A stretch of DNA of 64,000 nt from Streptomyces sp. NBC_01294 (GCF_035917235.1 NZ_CP108423.1:4555501-4619500), one strand, 5' to 3'; shown: positions 50,290-60,550, numbered from the stretch's first letter. Numbers and translations are program-made. Notes: generated by a model not told the origin, from the letters alone.

Positions 50290-51609
50290 ATGGATGCCGC
50301 CTTCACCGCGGAGCAGGACGAGATACGGCGTACCCTGCGCGAGATCCTGGGCAAACGCTGCGGCCCCGACGAGGTCAAGGCCGCCGTCCGCACCGCCGCC
50401 GGCCACGACCGCGAGCTGTGGCAGCAGCTCGCCCGGCAGCTCGGCCTGCCGGGCATCGCCGTCGCCGAGGAGTACGGCGGCGTCGGCTGCGCCCCCGCCG
50501 ACCTGGCCCTGGCCTGCGAGGAGACCGGCCGGGTGCTGCTCCCGTCGCCGCTGCTGGCGACCGCCGCGCTCTGCGTACCCCTGATCACGGCCCTCGGCAC
50601 CGGGACCCAGCGCTCCGCGCTGCTCCCGCCGCTGGCCGCCGGCGGGCTGACCGCCGCCCTCGCCGTTTCCGGGCCGGCGCTGGCCACCGCACTCGCGCTG
50701 ACCGGCGAGGACACCGCCGGGCACTGGTCCGGCGGCGGCCGCGCGGGCGGGGTGCAGGCCCGCGCCGACGCGTCCGGCGGCGGCTGGCGGCTGTACGGGG
50801 AGGTCGCGCAGGTGCTCGACGGGCACAGCGCCGCGCTGCTGCTGGTCGCCGCGCACACGGGCGGCTTCGCCCGCAGCCGCACGCTGCTGTTCCTCGTACG
50901 GGAGGACGCGCCCGGGCTCGTGCGCACCCGGCAGGCCGTGCTCGACGAGACCCGCCCGCAGGCCAGGATCGAACTTCGCGATGTGCCCGCCGAGTTGCTG
51001 GGTGACGAAGGGGCCGACGTCCTCGGGGCCCTCGCCGCCACCGGGCGCACCGCCTCCGCCGTGCTCGCCGCCGAGGCGGTCGGCGCGGCCGGCCAGGCGC
51101 TCGCCCGCACCGTGGAGTACGTACGCCAGCGCGAGCAGTTCGGGCGGGCGATCGGCTCCTTCCAGGCGGTCAAGCACCGGCTCGCCGACCTGTACGTACA
51201 GGTGCAGGCGGCCCGCTCGGCGGCCTACTACGCCGCCTGGGACCCGGACCAGGGCGGCCTCGCCCTCGCCCAGGCGCTGGAGGCCCTGCGGCTGACCGCG
51301 GGGGAGGCGATCCAGCTGCACGGAGGCATCGGCTTCACCTGGGAGCACGACGCGCACCTCTACTTCAAGCGGGCGGCGGCCGACGAGCTGCTGTTCGGCC
51401 CGGTCCACCGGCTGCGCGCGCACGCCGCGGACCGCGCGGGCCTGTTCGCCGCCCCGGCCGTGGTCCCGGCCGGGTCCTCCGGTCCGGTTCCGGTGCCCGC
51501 TCCGGCGCACGGCGCGGCCCACGGCGCAGCCCAGGACGCGGACCCCGCCGGTGGACCGCGCACCACCCCGCCCGCATCCCCGCCCGCACCAGAGAAGGTG
51601 GCCGTCTGA
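50290..51609 (+). CDS. Acyl-CoA dehydrogenase
   Basis: 439 residues. The ACAD fold is seen in GLPGIAVAEEYGGVGC, REQFGRAIGSFQAVKH (flavin-binding Arg/Phe segment, near 281-296) and GGIGFTWEHDAHLYFKRA. The middle beta domain is degenerate, like the FAD-less half of heteromeric FadE pairs such as FadE26/27, so it may need a partner. A Pro/Ala-rich 60-residue C-terminal tail is unusual. It overlaps the next gene. Confidence 0.85.
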   Translation: MDAAFTAEQDEIRRTLREILGKRCGPDEVKAAVRTAAGHDRELWQQLARQLGLPGIAVAEEYGGVGCAPADLALACEETGRVLLPSPLLATAALCVPLITALGTGTQRSALLPPLAAGGLTAALAVSGPALATALALTGEDTAGHWSGGGRAGGVQARADASGGGWRLYGEVAQVLDGHSAALLLVAAHTGGFARSRTLLFLVREDAPGLVRTRQAVLDETRPQARIELRDVPAELLGDEGADVLGALAATGRTASAVLAAEAVGAAGQALARTVEYVRQREQFGRAIGSFQAVKHRLADLYVQVQAARSAAYYAAWDPDQGGLALAQALEALRLTAGEAIQLHGGIGFTWEHDAHLYFKRAAADELLFGPVHRLRAHAADRAGLFAAPAVVPAGSSGPVPVPAPAHGAAHGAAQDADPAGGPRTTPPASPPAPEKVAV

Positions 51610-52094
51610 TGGCTGTGGCTCCCCGTGTCGGCGTCAAGCTGATGCAGAAGGTCTCCTCGACCATGCTCTTCGCCAAGATCGCACCGCACTTCATCCCCGC
51701 CATGGACAAGGCGGTGCACAAGCTCACCCGCGGCAAGGTCATGCTCAGCGCCCAGATGCTGCCGGGCGTGATCCTCACCGCCAAGGGCGCCAAGTCCGGC
51801 GAACCCCGCACCACCCCGCTCGCCTGCATGCCCGAGGACGGCGGGACGAGCTGGATCCTGATCGGCTCCAACTTCGGCCGCCCCGGGCACCCGGCATGGA
51901 CCGGGAACCTGCTCAAGCACCCGGACGCGGACGTGAGTTGGCAAGGCCGGGACATCGCCGTACGGGCCCGGCTGCTGGCGGGGGAGGAACGCGCGGCGGC
52001 GTGGCAGGCGGTGCTGAGGTTCTGGCCGCCGTACGCGACGTACCAGGCGCGCATCGAGCGCGAGATCCGGCTGTTCCGCCTGGAGCGTCGCTGA
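51609..52094 (+). CDS. Deazaflavin (F420)-dependent nitroreductase-family protein
   Basis: 161 residues of the Ddn family (PF04075): LTAKGAKSGEPRTTPLACMPEDG and WILIGSNFGRPGHPAWTGNLLKHPDADV are characteristic. It likely binds F420. It overlaps the acyl-CoA dehydrogenase stop by one base and so belongs to the regulon. Confidence 0.88.
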   Translation: MAVAPRVGVKLMQKVSSTMLFAKIAPHFIPAMDKAVHKLTRGKVMLSAQMLPGVILTAKGAKSGEPRTTPLACMPEDGGTSWILIGSNFGRPGHPAWTGNLLKHPDADVSWQGRDIAVRARLLAGEERAAAWQAVLRFWPPYATYQARIEREIRLFRLERR

Positions 52095-52150
52095 TCTCAG
52101 GCGGGCGGCGCGGCATGTGGCGTGCGCCCCGGCACGAGGCCGGCCGGGGC

Positions 52151-52174
52151 GGCGGACCCTGGACAGGGTCCGCC
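52151..52174. terminator. Hairpin between convergent Ddn-like and TetR genes
   Basis: GGCGGACCCT pairs with AGGGTCCGCC around a 4-base loop, right after the TetR gene stop on the minus strand and downstream of the Ddn-like gene. Confidence 0.75.
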
Positions 52175-52175
52175 G

Positions 52176-52823
52176 TTACTTCGTCGGCTTCTTGCCCGTG
52201 ATGCCGAGGTGGACGAGCAGCGCCAGGTTCGGCCGGAGTTCGGCCTGCTTGACGCCCCAGGTCTGGAAGCCCTTCTGGTGCGAGGCGACCGCGGCCAGCA
52301 TCGCGACCAGTGAACCGGCCATCGCCGCAGGGCTGACGTCCTTGTCGACCTTGCCCTTGGCCTGGAGCTCCTTCATCGATTCGGTGAGGGAGTTGGTGAC
52401 CGAGTTCAGGATCTTCATGCGGATCTTGTAGAAGCGCTTGTCGCCCTCGGCCGCGCCGAGGTCGACGACCCGCAGGATCGCGTCGTTGCGACGCCAGAAC
52501 TCCAGGAAGCCCTCGACGAGTTCCTCGGCGGCCGCCCAACCGGACTTGCCGACCCAGGTCCGGCCCTCGACGAGCGACGTCAACTGCGCGCCCTCGGTGG
52601 CCATGTGTTCGGCGATCTCCAGGACGGCGCCCTCGACGTCCGGGAAGTACTGGTAGAAGGTCGCGGGGGAGGTGCCGGCCTTGCGGGCGACGTCGATCAC
52701 CTTGACGTCGCGGTACGGCGAGGAGCTGAGCATCTCGCTGAGGCAGTCGAGCAGCTTCTGCCGCGTCGCCTGGCCGCGCCGGCCGGCGACACGCCCGTCG
52801 ACGGTGCGTACTTGTCCTGTCAT
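52176..52823 (-). CDS. TetR-family regulator, likely ligand-responsive repressor of the catabolic regulon
   Basis: 215 residues. The HTH is seen in VIDVARKAGTSPATFYQYFPDVEG (split by a short turn). The C-terminal ligand domain is helical, with DLGAAEGDKRFYKIRMKIL. A KstR/FadR-like role as repressor with an acyl-CoA ligand is plausible. It is the only TetR gene in the window and lies next to regulon genes carrying the 17-bp palindromes, so it is the first candidate to bind them. Confidence 0.85.
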   Translation of the reverse strand: MTGQVRTVDGRVAGRRGQATRQKLLDCLSEMLSSSPYRDVKVIDVARKAGTSPATFYQYFPDVEGAVLEIAEHMATEGAQLTSLVEGRTWVGKSGWAAAEELVEGFLEFWRRNDAILRVVDLGAAEGDKRFYKIRMKILNSVTNSLTESMKELQAKGKVDKDVSPAAMAGSLVAMLAAVASHQKGFQTWGVKQAELRPNLALLVHLGITGKKPTK

Positions 52824-53096
52824 GCCGTCAGCTTACCGAGGGGTGATCGGCGCGCTATTCGGCCGCCTGCAAATGGGGTTACCGGGTCCCTGGCCTGGGC
52901 CGGAGGTGTTCCCGGACGGCTACGGGGGCGGATTTCCGGCCGGTGCGGGGCGGGCCGGGGCGGGGGAGTGTCGCCCCGTTCCGCGAGGTTTCCCCCGAAT
53001 AGTCTTATCAACAGGCTGTGGACAAGTTTTCGGGCGGACCATGGCTTCGAGAGGTGGGAGGGTACATACCCCCGCACAACGGAAGGAACCGGGCCC

Positions 53097-53891
53097 ATGG
53101 CCGCATTCGCGGAAGGCGCACCCTGTTGGGTGGACGCCTCGCTTCCGGACGTCGAGGCGGGCAAGCGCTTCTACGGCGAGCTCTTCGGGTGGACCTTCGC
53201 GACCAGCGCGGGTGCCGAGTACGGCCACTACACGCAGGCCTACAGCCGCGGCCGCAACGTCGCCGCCCTCGCGCCCAAACCGGACGGCCGGATGCCCACC
53301 GTCTGGGGGATCTACCTCTACACCACCGACGCCTACGCCTGCGCCCGGCGCATCCGCGCCGCCGGCGGCCAGATGGTGATGGACCCGATGCCGGTCGGCC
53401 CGTACGGGACCGCCGCGATGGCCGCCGACCCCGGCGGGGCCGTCTTCGGCCTCTGGCAGCCGGGCACCCACCACGGGTTCGATGCCCAGCAGGAGCCGTA
53501 CACGTACTGCTGGAGCGAGGTGTACACGCGCGCCCGCGACGCCGTCGACATCTTCTACGCGAAGGTCTTCGGCTACGTCCCGCAGGACCAGGACGACGCC
53601 GGCGTCGAGTACCGCATCTGGTCCCCGCCCGGCAGCGCGCCCGGCCCGGAGACGGCCGTCATGGGCCGCAGCCTGATCACCGACGCCTTCCCGGCGATCA
53701 TGCCGGCGCACTTCCTCGCCTACTTCGCCGTCCCGGACTGCGACCAGTCCGTCGCCCTGGTGCAGCGGCTCGGCGGGCGGGTCACCGCCGACCCCTTCGA
53801 CACCCCCTACGGACGGATCGCGGTCGTCGCCGACAACCAGGGGGCGGTCTTCGGGCTGCTCTCCGAGCCCAGGACGAAGCCGGACGCGTAG
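53097..53891 (+). CDS. VOC family protein, two glyoxalase-like domains
   Basis: 264 residues with two VOC domains (about 8-122 and 135-258): RFYGELFGWTF and later FYAKVFGYVP, each ending in GAVFGLW or GAVFGLL. It is the same length and architecture as the protein at 5391. The ATG follows AAGGAA. A single DnaA-box-like sequence lies at 53017 in its leader. Confidence 0.85.
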   Translation: MAAFAEGAPCWVDASLPDVEAGKRFYGELFGWTFATSAGAEYGHYTQAYSRGRNVAALAPKPDGRMPTVWGIYLYTTDAYACARRIRAAGGQMVMDPMPVGPYGTAAMAADPGGAVFGLWQPGTHHGFDAQQEPYTYCWSEVYTRARDAVDIFYAKVFGYVPQDQDDAGVEYRIWSPPGSAPGPETAVMGRSLITDAFPAIMPAHFLAYFAVPDCDQSVALVQRLGGRVTADPFDTPYGRIAVVADNQGAVFGLLSEPRTKPDA

Positions 53892-53914
53892 GACCTGCGG
53901 TCCGGCCCCGCGGC

Positions 53915-54085
53915 CCCACGCCCGAGCCGTCCCCGACCCGTCCCCGAATCCACGCCCGACCCGTCCCCGAACCCAGGCCCGGCCCGTCCCCGAACCCCGC
54001 GCCCGACCCGTCCCCGAACCCAGGCCCGGCCCGTCCCCGAACCCCGCGCCCGGCCCGTCCGCGACCCGTCCCCGACCCGGCCGCC
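53915..54085. repeat. CCCGTCCCCGAACC tandem repeats
   Basis: About ten imperfect units (cccgtccccgaaccc, alternating with aggcccggc and cgcgcccgac) form a 170-base array between the VOC gene and the kinase gene. The only reading frames are Pro/Arg-rich. It is non-coding simple sequence. The rest of the 370-base gap shows nothing more than a possible kinase promoter. Confidence 0.75.
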
Positions 54086-54262
54086 GGAGAGATCACACCG
54101 GGCTGCTCGCCGTGCCGGGGCCGGACCCGGCCCGGGCCTGACAGAATCGGGGTTGCGCGACCCGGGCGGCGCCCGGAGTGAGACGCTGCACGGGGCCCAG
54201 GGCCCCGTGCCGGTGGAAGCGGGTCCGGCGAGGGCCCGTACGGGGAGGTGTGGAGGCGAGTG

Positions 54263-56674
54263 GTGGAGCAGCTGACGCAGCACGACCCGAGACGGATCGG
54301 CCCCTTCGAGGTGCTGGGACGGCTCGGCGCCGGCGGCATGGGGCTGGTCTATCTCGCGCGGTCCGCGTCCGGACGGCGGGTCGCGATCAAGACGGTGCGG
54401 ACCGAGCTCGCCGAGGACCAGCTGTTCCGGGTGCGCTTCACCCGCGAGGTGGAGGCGGCCCGCGCCGTGTCCGGCTTCTACACCGCGGCCGTGGTCGACG
54501 CCGACCCGCGCGCCGCCGTGCCGTGGCTGGCCACCGCCTACGTCCCGGCGCCCTCCCTCGAGGAGATCGTCAACGAGTGCGGGCCCATGCCCGCCCAGGC
54601 CGTACGGTGGCTCGCGGCCGGCATCGCCGAGGCCCTGCAGTCCATCCACGGAGCCGGCCTCGTCCACCGCGACCTGAAGCCGTCCAACGTGCTCGTCGTC
54701 GAGGACGGCCCGCGCGTGATCGACTTCGGCATCGCGAGCGGGGTCTCCAACACCCGCCTGACCATGACGAACGTCGCCGTCGGCACCCCCGCCTACATGT
54801 CGCCCGAGCAGGCCAAGGACTCGCGCAGCGTCAAGGGCGCCAGCGACGTCTTCTCGCTCGGCTCCACGCTCGTCTTCGCCGCCACCGGGCACCCGCCGTA
54901 CCACGGGGCGAACCCGGTGGAGACGGTCTTCATGCTGCTGCGCGAGGGGCCCAACCTGGAGGGGCTCCCCGAGGAACTGCGGCCGCTGATCGAGTCCTGC
55001 ATGCAGATGGACGCCACGCTGCGGCCGACCCCGGCCGACCTGCAGGCGCAGCTCGCCCCGCACCTGTTCGAGGGCGGTGACGAGAGCGGGACCGCGTCCG
55101 CGTGGCTGCCCGGACGGGCCGTCGCGATGATCGAGGCCCGGCGCGCGGGGAACCGTACGCCCGCCGCGCCCGTGGTGCCCGCGCCCGGCCCCGGCCATGG
55201 CGCCGGCCACGGCGCCGCGTCCGCGTCCCGGGGGCCGGCCTCCGAGCAGGCCACGCACCGCCGCCCGCGCGGGGCCGACGCCTGGGTGGACCCGCGCACC
55301 GGCCAGGCCGTCCCGCAGCGCCCGCACCACCCGCCGATGAACCCGGTGCCCTCGGGCGAGCCCGTGCGCCTCGGCGGCTCGCCCGTGCCGATCGGTCCCG
55401 GGCCGCGCGCGACCGCCGCGGCCCCGGCCGCGCACGCCTCCGCCGCCGACTCGGCGACCGGCTGGGTCCGCCCGCCGGGCGGCTCGGCGGTCACCCCCTC
55501 CGCAGCGCCGGCCGTGCCGAGCCCCGCCCCGGCCCCGGACAGCGGCCGCTGGCGCCCGTGGCGGTTCCGCATGTCGAACGAGGTCTGGGGCACCCCGACC
55601 GTCGCCGGCAACCTGCTCTACGTGACCTCCTTCGAGGTCCACGCGCTGGACGTGGCGAGCGGCCGCCGGCAGTTCAAGACCCGCGACGTCGCCTGGTCCA
55701 TGGCGGTCGCCGACGGCCGGATCCACGCCTCGGACGGCCCCTCGCTCTACGCGCTCGACGCCTCCGACGGCTCCGAGCGCTGGCGGCTGTCCACCGACGC
55801 CTGGGTGTACGCGCTGCGCGCCGAGCGGGGCACGGTCGTCACCGCCGCGCGCGGGGGCGGCGTACAGGCCTGGGAGGCGTCCAGCGGCCAGAAGCTGTGG
55901 GAGCTGACCGGCGCGCAGACCGACTTCGAGACCCCGGAGGCGGCTCCCGTCCTCCACGACGGCACGGTGTACGTGTGGCAGGACGCGCGGCTGCGCGCGC
56001 TCGACGCCCGCAGCGGCCGCGAGTCCTGGTCCTACCCGGTCGGCGACGCGGCCTCCTGCGGGAACGTGCCCGTCCGCGTCACCCCGGCCCCGGACGGCAA
56101 CGTCTACGTCGCGGCCGGCACCCGGGTCCTGTCCGTGGACCGGGCATCGGGCCGGGTCCGCTGGCACTTCGAGGCCCCCGCGGTCTTCCTGGCCCCTCCG
56201 GCCTTCGCGCCGGGCGCGGCCGTCACGGGCGGCGGGGTCTACCTCGTCGACTACCTCGGCACCGTCTACGCCCTCGACGCGGCCACCGGCCAGGACCGCT
56301 GGCGGATCGCGACGGAGGCCCGCCAGTCCCCGGACCCGGTGGTCGTCGCGAACGGCAACGTCCACCTGGGCGCGGGCAGCGCGCTCTACACGCTCGACGC
56401 GGTCACCGGCACCCCGAAGTGGCGCTTCGCGGCGGGCGGCGAGATCACCGGCCTGCCGGCGGTCGCGGACGGCCGGGTGCACTTCGGTTCGGCCGACCAC
56501 TGCCTCTACACGCTCGACGCGGCGGGCGGCCAGCTCCGCTGGAAGCTGGCCACGGGCGGCGAGATCACGGGCGCCCCGGTGGCGGAGGCGGGCGTGGTGT
56601 ACGCGTGCAGCAAGGACCGCTGTGTGTACGCCCTGGACGCGGCCAAGGGCACGGGCACCCGTACGAGCGGTTGA
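54263..56674 (+). CDS. Serine/threonine protein kinase with PQQ-like beta-propeller domain
   Basis: 803 residues. Kinase domain about 10-270: [13 protein letters not shown] (P-loop), AIKTV (Lys), [19 protein letters not shown], and [11 protein letters not shown] Pro/Ala-rich linker of about 150 residues follows, then seven or so PQQ-like repeats (YALDAxxG, e.g. [15 protein letters not shown]). No membrane helix is visible between the two parts, so both may be cytoplasmic, unlike PknB-type receptors. The GTG at 54263 has GGAGG six bases before it. Confidence 0.88.
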   Translation: MEQLTQHDPRRIGPFEVLGRLGAGGMGLVYLARSASGRRVAIKTVRTELAEDQLFRVRFTREVEAARAVSGFYTAAVVDADPRAAVPWLATAYVPAPSLEEIVNECGPMPAQAVRWLAAGIAEALQSIHGAGLVHRDLKPSNVLVVEDGPRVIDFGIASGVSNTRLTMTNVAVGTPAYMSPEQAKDSRSVKGASDVFSLGSTLVFAATGHPPYHGANPVETVFMLLREGPNLEGLPEELRPLIESCMQMDATLRPTPADLQAQLAPHLFEGGDESGTASAWLPGRAVAMIEARRAGNRTPAAPVVPAPGPGHGAGHGAASASRGPASEQATHRRPRGADAWVDPRTGQAVPQRPHHPPMNPVPSGEPVRLGGSPVPIGPGPRATAAAPAAHASAADSATGWVRPPGGSAVTPSAAPAVPSPAPAPDSGRWRPWRFRMSNEVWGTPTVAGNLLYVTSFEVHALDVASGRRQFKTRDVAWSMAVADGRIHASDGPSLYALDASDGSERWRLSTDAWVYALRAERGTVVTAARGGGVQAWEASSGQKLWELTGAQTDFETPEAAPVLHDGTVYVWQDARLRALDARSGRESWSYPVGDAASCGNVPVRVTPAPDGNVYVAAGTRVLSVDRASGRVRWHFEAPAVFLAPPAFAPGAAVTGGGVYLVDYLGTVYALDAATGQDRWRIATEARQSPDPVVVANGNVHLGAGSALYTLDAVTGTPKWRFAAGGEITGLPAVADGRVHFGSADHCLYTLDAAGGQLRWKLATGGEITGAPVAEAGVVYACSKDRCVYALDAAKGTGTRTSG

Positions 56675-56742
56675 CCTGCCAGGAGGCGGGGCTCCGGCCC
56701 CGCCTGGTAGCGCACCGCACCGGGAGTGACAGGATGGACCCC

Positions 56743-57240
56743 ATGAGCAACGTCTACTTCGACATCACCATCAACGGCGCCCCCGCCGGCCGCATCGTCT
56801 TCGCCCTCTTCGACGAGGCCGTCCCGAAGACGGCGCGCAACTTCCGTGAACTGGCCACCGGCCAGAACGGCTACGGCTACGCCGGCTCGGGCTTCCACCG
56901 CGTCATCCCCCAGTTCATGCTGCAGGGCGGTGACTTCACCAACCACAACGGCACCGGTGGCAAGAGCATCTACGGCGAGAAGTTCGAGGACGAGAACTTC
57001 CAGCTGAAGCACGACCGCCCGTACCTGCTGTCGATGGCGAACGCCGGCCGCAACACCAACGGCTCGCAGTTCTTCATCACCACCGTCGTCACCTCGTGGC
57101 TCGACGGCAAGCACGTCGTCTTCGGCGAGGTCGTCTCGGGCCAGGAGCTCGTCGACCAGATCGAGGCCCTCGGCTCCCAGTCCGGCGCCCCCAAGGGCAA
57201 GGTCGAGATCGCGGCCTCGGGCGTCGTCGACGCCGCCTGA
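56743..57240 (+). CDS. Cyclophilin-type peptidyl-prolyl cis-trans isomerase
   Basis: 165 residues, all cyclophilin: [18 protein letters not shown] with the catalytic Arg, [10 protein letters not shown], and [12 protein letters not shown]. It is cytoplasmic, with no signal peptide. Length is standard. Confidence 0.94.
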   Translation: MSNVYFDITINGAPAGRIVFALFDEAVPKTARNFRELATGQNGYGYAGSGFHRVIPQFMLQGGDFTNHNGTGGKSIYGEKFEDENFQLKHDRPYLLSMANAGRNTNGSQFFITTVVTSWLDGKHVVFGEVVSGQELVDQIEALGSQSGAPKGKVEIAASGVVDAA

Positions 57241-57340
57241 TCACCACCCGCCTGCACGGCCGGTCGGCCCCGCCCCCTCCTGGGGCCGGGGCCGCCGCCA
57301 TTTCCGGCGCGGGTTCGGTGGAGCCGAGGGTCTGGCGGGT

Positions 57341-57389
57341 CCGGTGAGTCCGGAGCTACGGGTTTCCGGTGAGTCCGGAGCTACGGGTG
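57341..57389. repeat. Direct repeat of 23 bases
   Basis: The unit ccggtgagtccggagctacg plus GGT occurs twice (57341-57363 and 57367-57389), separated by three bases, at the 3' end of the membrane-protein gene. It is a recent duplication. Confidence 0.7.
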
Positions 57390-57932
57390 GTTCCTGGGCT
57401 GGGTGGGCGGCCAGGGCTCGTCCGCCGGGGTGACCGGGTACGGGTACGGGGCCGGCGCGGGGGCCGGATCCGGGTCCGTGGTGGTGGTCGGCGGGAGGGG
57501 GCGCGTGCGGCGGGTGGGGCGGCCCCGCATCACGGCCGCGCCGAGGAGGATCAGGGCGCCAGCGCCGAAGGCGTTGGCGAGGCCGTCGCCGAGGCCCCGG
57601 CCGTCGCCGCCCACGGAGAGGCTCCCGGCGGCCTGGCCCTGGCGGACCATCCACAGGATGGCGAAGCCGAGGACGATGACCCCGGCCAGGGCCATGAGCA
57701 GCCGCGAGCGGCGCACGACGGCGACCACCGTGAGGACGGCGGCGAAGAGGAAGGGGAGCAGGACCGACCCCAGCAGCGCGGCCTTCTGGTCGGTGATCCC
57801 GGCGGCGGTGAAGAGCTCCTGGATGCGGTAGTCGCGTCCGTGACGGCCGTCGTACCAGGCACGGAAGGGGCTCCAGACGGCGGCCGTCGCTCCGATCAGA
57901 CCCATGAGCGAGCCGAGTACGTTGCGGATCAT
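57381..57932 (-). CDS. Hypothetical membrane protein
   Basis: 183 residues with about four hydrophobic segments (7-23, 51-73, 78-93, 117-134), a short N-terminal tail and a Pro/Thr-rich C-terminus. No family recognised. It is a normal Streptomyces-type small membrane protein. Confidence 0.7.
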   Translation of the reverse strand: MIRNVLGSLMGLIGATAAVWSPFRAWYDGRHGRDYRIQELFTAAGITDQKAALLGSVLLPFLFAAVLTVVAVVRRSRLLMALAGVIVLGFAILWMVRQGQAAGSLSVGGDGRGLGDGLANAFGAGALILLGAAVMRGRPTRRTRPLPPTTTTDPDPAPAPAPYPYPVTPADEPWPPTQPRNHP

Positions 57933-58089
57933 GCCCGGCCCTCCGGGGTAGGGGTCTCGACCCCGACGCTACGCCCGGCCCCCCGGCCCCGCATGCCGGC
58001 CGGCCCCGGACGGGCCGGGCCGTCCGGACCCGCGCGGGGACGCGCCCCCACCGGGCCGAAGGAGGGCCCGGGCCAGGGCGGGGCGCGCC

Positions 58090-58866
58090 TCACCTCACCC
58101 GCGGCTCCGGTGCCCGTCGCCGCGCCGTGAACAGTTCCGCCTGCCGCTCCGGCGCCAGGTTCCCCAACCGGATCAGGGCCGGGGCCTGGGCCAGCGCCTG
58201 CTGGAGCGCGGCCTGCTTCGCCGACCACAGGGCCCGTACGGTGCCCTGTACGGCCTCGGTCGGGAAGCCGGCCAGGGTCTGCGCCGCACGCAGGGCCGCC
58301 GGGAGCAGTTCCGCGGGCTCGGTCAGTTCGGAGACGAGTCCGATCTCGTGGGCCCGCCGCGCGGAGAGCCGTTCGGCCGTGCCCATGAGGGACATCCGGG
58401 CGGCCTCGCCGAAGGGCATGCGCTGCGCCATGTAGACGGCCTCGTAGGCGCTGACCATCCCGTACGTCGTGTGCGGGTCGAAGAAGGTCGCGGACGAGGA
58501 CGCGATGAGGAACTCCGACTCGCCCAGCAGGTAGAAGGCCCCGCCGCAGGCCATGCCGTTGACGGCGGCGACGACCGGCTTCCACAGGTCGCCCGCCTTG
58601 GGGCCGATCGCGATCAGCGGGTCGTCGGTCGAGTACGGGGACGCGGGCTGCGCCACCTCCGCGTCCCGGTCGATGCCGGTGCAGAAGGCGGCCGTCCCGG
58701 CGCCCGTCAGCACCACGGCCCGCACGTCCTCGGCGAACCGGAACTCCCGCCACACCGCGCTCAGTTCGGCGGCCGTGTCCAGGTCGATGGCGTTGTGCCT
58801 GCGCTCGCGGTCCAGGGTGACGACCGCGACCCCGGTCGTCTTGTCCCGCTCCACCCGTACGGTCAC
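58090..58866 (-). CDS. Enoyl-CoA hydratase/isomerase family protein
   Basis: 258 residues of crotonase fold with oxyanion segments AFCTGIDRDAEV and AAVNGMACGGAFYLLGE. The GTG overlaps the DUF35 stop (GTGA). With the neighbouring DUF35-thiolase pair and CoA synthetase it forms the second catabolic operon. Confidence 0.87.
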   Translation of the reverse strand: MTVRVERDKTTGVAVVTLDRERRHNAIDLDTAAELSAVWREFRFAEDVRAVVLTGAGTAAFCTGIDRDAEVAQPASPYSTDDPLIAIGPKAGDLWKPVVAAVNGMACGGAFYLLGESEFLIASSSATFFDPHTTYGMVSAYEAVYMAQRMPFGEAARMSLMGTAERLSARRAHEIGLVSELTEPAELLPAALRAAQTLAGFPTEAVQGTVRALWSAKQAALQQALAQAPALIRLGNLAPERQAELFTARRRAPEPRVR

Positions 58867-59390
58867 GGCTTCTCCAGGAGCCAGCGCGGCACGGCCATCC
58901 CGCCCGTCTCGGTGAACACCACCTGGACCCGTGCGCCGATGCGCAGCCGGGCCGGGTCCACCGAGTCGAGCGGGGCGTCGGCGGAGGTCACCAGGTTCCC
59001 GGCGAGCCGGATGTGCGGGGCGTCGGCGAGCTCCACGAGGATCACGTTGTACGGGGCCTGCGCGGCGTACGCGGGCAGCAGCGGGGGGTGCGGCCGGACG
59101 TACGACCAGATGCGGCCGCGGCCGCTCATCAGGCGCCACTCGCTGTCGAAGGACCGGCAGTGCGGGCAGCAGGGGCGGGGCGGGAAGCGGAGTCTGCCGC
59201 AGGCGGCGCAGGCCTGGACGCGCAGTTCGCCGCGGGCGGCGTACTCCCAGAAGGGGGCGCCGTCCTCGTCGGGGACCGGCAGGAGCAGGACGTCCGCGGG
59301 CGGGGCTGCGGGGGCGGGGGCGGCTGCGGGGGCGGGTGCAGAGGCAGGCGTGGCGGATGCGGATGCGGAAGGGGATGCGGCGGTGGTCAT
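58863..59390 (-). CDS. DUF35 OB-fold/Zn-ribbon protein
   Basis: 175 residues. After a 33-residue Ala/Pro/Ser tail come a zinc ribbon (CAACGRLRFPPRPCCPHC) and an OB-fold (RIWSYVRPH, YNVILVEL). It is 8 bases from the thiolase gene. DUF35 proteins and Ltp2-like thiolases form complexes for retro-aldol cleavage. Confidence 0.86.
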   Translation of the reverse strand: MTTAASPSASASATPASAPAPAAAPAPAAPPADVLLLPVPDEDGAPFWEYAARGELRVQACAACGRLRFPPRPCCPHCRSFDSEWRLMSGRGRIWSYVRPHPPLLPAYAAQAPYNVILVELADAPHIRLAGNLVTSADAPLDSVDPARLRIGARVQVVFTETGGMAVPRWLLEKP

Positions 59391-59398
59391 CGGTCGGC

Positions 59399-60550
59399 TC
59401 AGCTCCTCAGCAGGATCGCGGACGTCGGGACACCCTCGCCCGCCGTCACCAGGCAGGTCGCGGCGTCCGGCACCTGGGCGGTGGAGATGCCGCGCAGCTG
59501 CTTGACGCCCTCGTTGATCAGGTTGAAGCCGTGCACGTACGCCTCGGACAGGCCCCCGCCCCCGGTGTTGATGGGGAGCCGGCCGCCCATCTCCAGGGCC
59601 CCGCCTTCGGTGAAGGCGGCGCCCTCGCCGCGTCCGCAGAAGCCGTAGCCCTCCAGCGAGAGCGGGATCAGCGGGGTGAAGGCGTCGTAGATCTGGGCGA
59701 CGTCCACGTCCTGCGGCCCGAAGTCGGCCTGCTTCCAGAGGTGGCGGGCGGCGGTCCAGGCGGGTCCCGACAGCGGGTCGTCGTTCCAGTAGTTGACCAT
59801 GCCGTGGTGCTGGGCGGGCAGGCCCTGGGCGACGGAGTGCACGTAGACGGGTCTCTGGCGGCAGTCCCGGGCGCGCTCGGCGGAGACGATGACGCAGGCC
59901 AGCGCGCCGTCGGTCTCCAGGCAGTTGTCGAAGAGGCAGAGCGGGTCGCTGATCATGCGGGAGGTCATGTACATCTCGCGGGTCAGCGGCCGCTCGTACA
60001 TCATCGCGGCCGGGTTGGCGTTGGCCCGGTTGCGGCAGGCCATGGCCACGTTGAAGAGGTGGTCGCGGGTGGCGCCGTACTCGTGCATGTAGCGGCGGGC
60101 CAGCATGCCGATCTCGTCGGCCGGGCGCAACAGGCCGAAGGGGCGGGTCCACTGGGCGGGCGTGGGCAGCTGGACGGCGGTGTTCTTCCAGGGGCGCGGG
60201 CCCGAGCCGCGCTTGCGGGAACGCCAGGCGACGCCGACGGTGGCCTGGCCGGCGGCGACGGCGGACGCGAGGTGGCCGACGGTGGCGCAGGAACCGCCGC
60301 CGCCGTAGCCGATCTTGGAGAAGAAGGTGATGTCGCCGGCGCCGATGGCCTTGGCGACCTCGACCTCGTCGGTCTCCTCCATGGTGTAGGAGGCGAAGGC
60401 GTCGACCTCGCCAGGGTCGATGCCGGCGTCGGCGAGGGCGGCCAGGATCGCCCGGCAGGCCAGTTCCTTCTCGGACTGGGGCAGTTGTTTCGCGAAGGGC
60501 GTCTGGCCGATGCCGACTATCGCCGTAGCGTCCTTGAGCGTTGCCGCCAT
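59399..60550 (-). CDS. Thiolase-like (Ltp-type) protein
   Basis: 383 residues. ATAIVGIGQTPFAKQ at the start, GGGGSCATVGHLASAVAAG near 80-98 with a Cys in the active-site region, and NTGGGGLSEAYVHGFNL near the end. It resembles the Ltp/SCP-x thiolases. Coupled with a DUF35 gene, it probably acts as an aldolase or thiolase on a beta-hydroxy/keto acyl-CoA. The ATG at 60550 has GGAGGT six bases upstream. Confidence 0.86.
   Translation of the reverse strand: MAATLKDATAIVGIGQTPFAKQLPQSEKELACRAILAALADAGIDPGEVDAFASYTMEETDEVEVAKAIGAGDITFFSKIGYGGGGSCATVGHLASAVAAGQATVGVAWRSRKRGSGPRPWKNTAVQLPTPAQWTRPFGLLRPADEIGMLARRYMHEYGATRDHLFNVAMACRNRANANPAAMMYERPLTREMYMTSRMISDPLCLFDNCLETDGALACVIVSAERARDCRQRPVYVHSVAQGLPAQHHGMVNYWNDDPLSGPAWTAARHLWKQADFGPQDVDVAQIYDAFTPLIPLSLEGYGFCGRGEGAAFTEGGALEMGGRLPINTGGGGLSEAYVHGFNLINEGVKQLRGISTAQVPDAATCLVTAGEGVPTSAILLRS

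Noticed and set aside
53915..54085. CRISPR-like array
   Set aside because: The units are short, contiguous and imperfect with no spacers. It is a simple tandem repeat.
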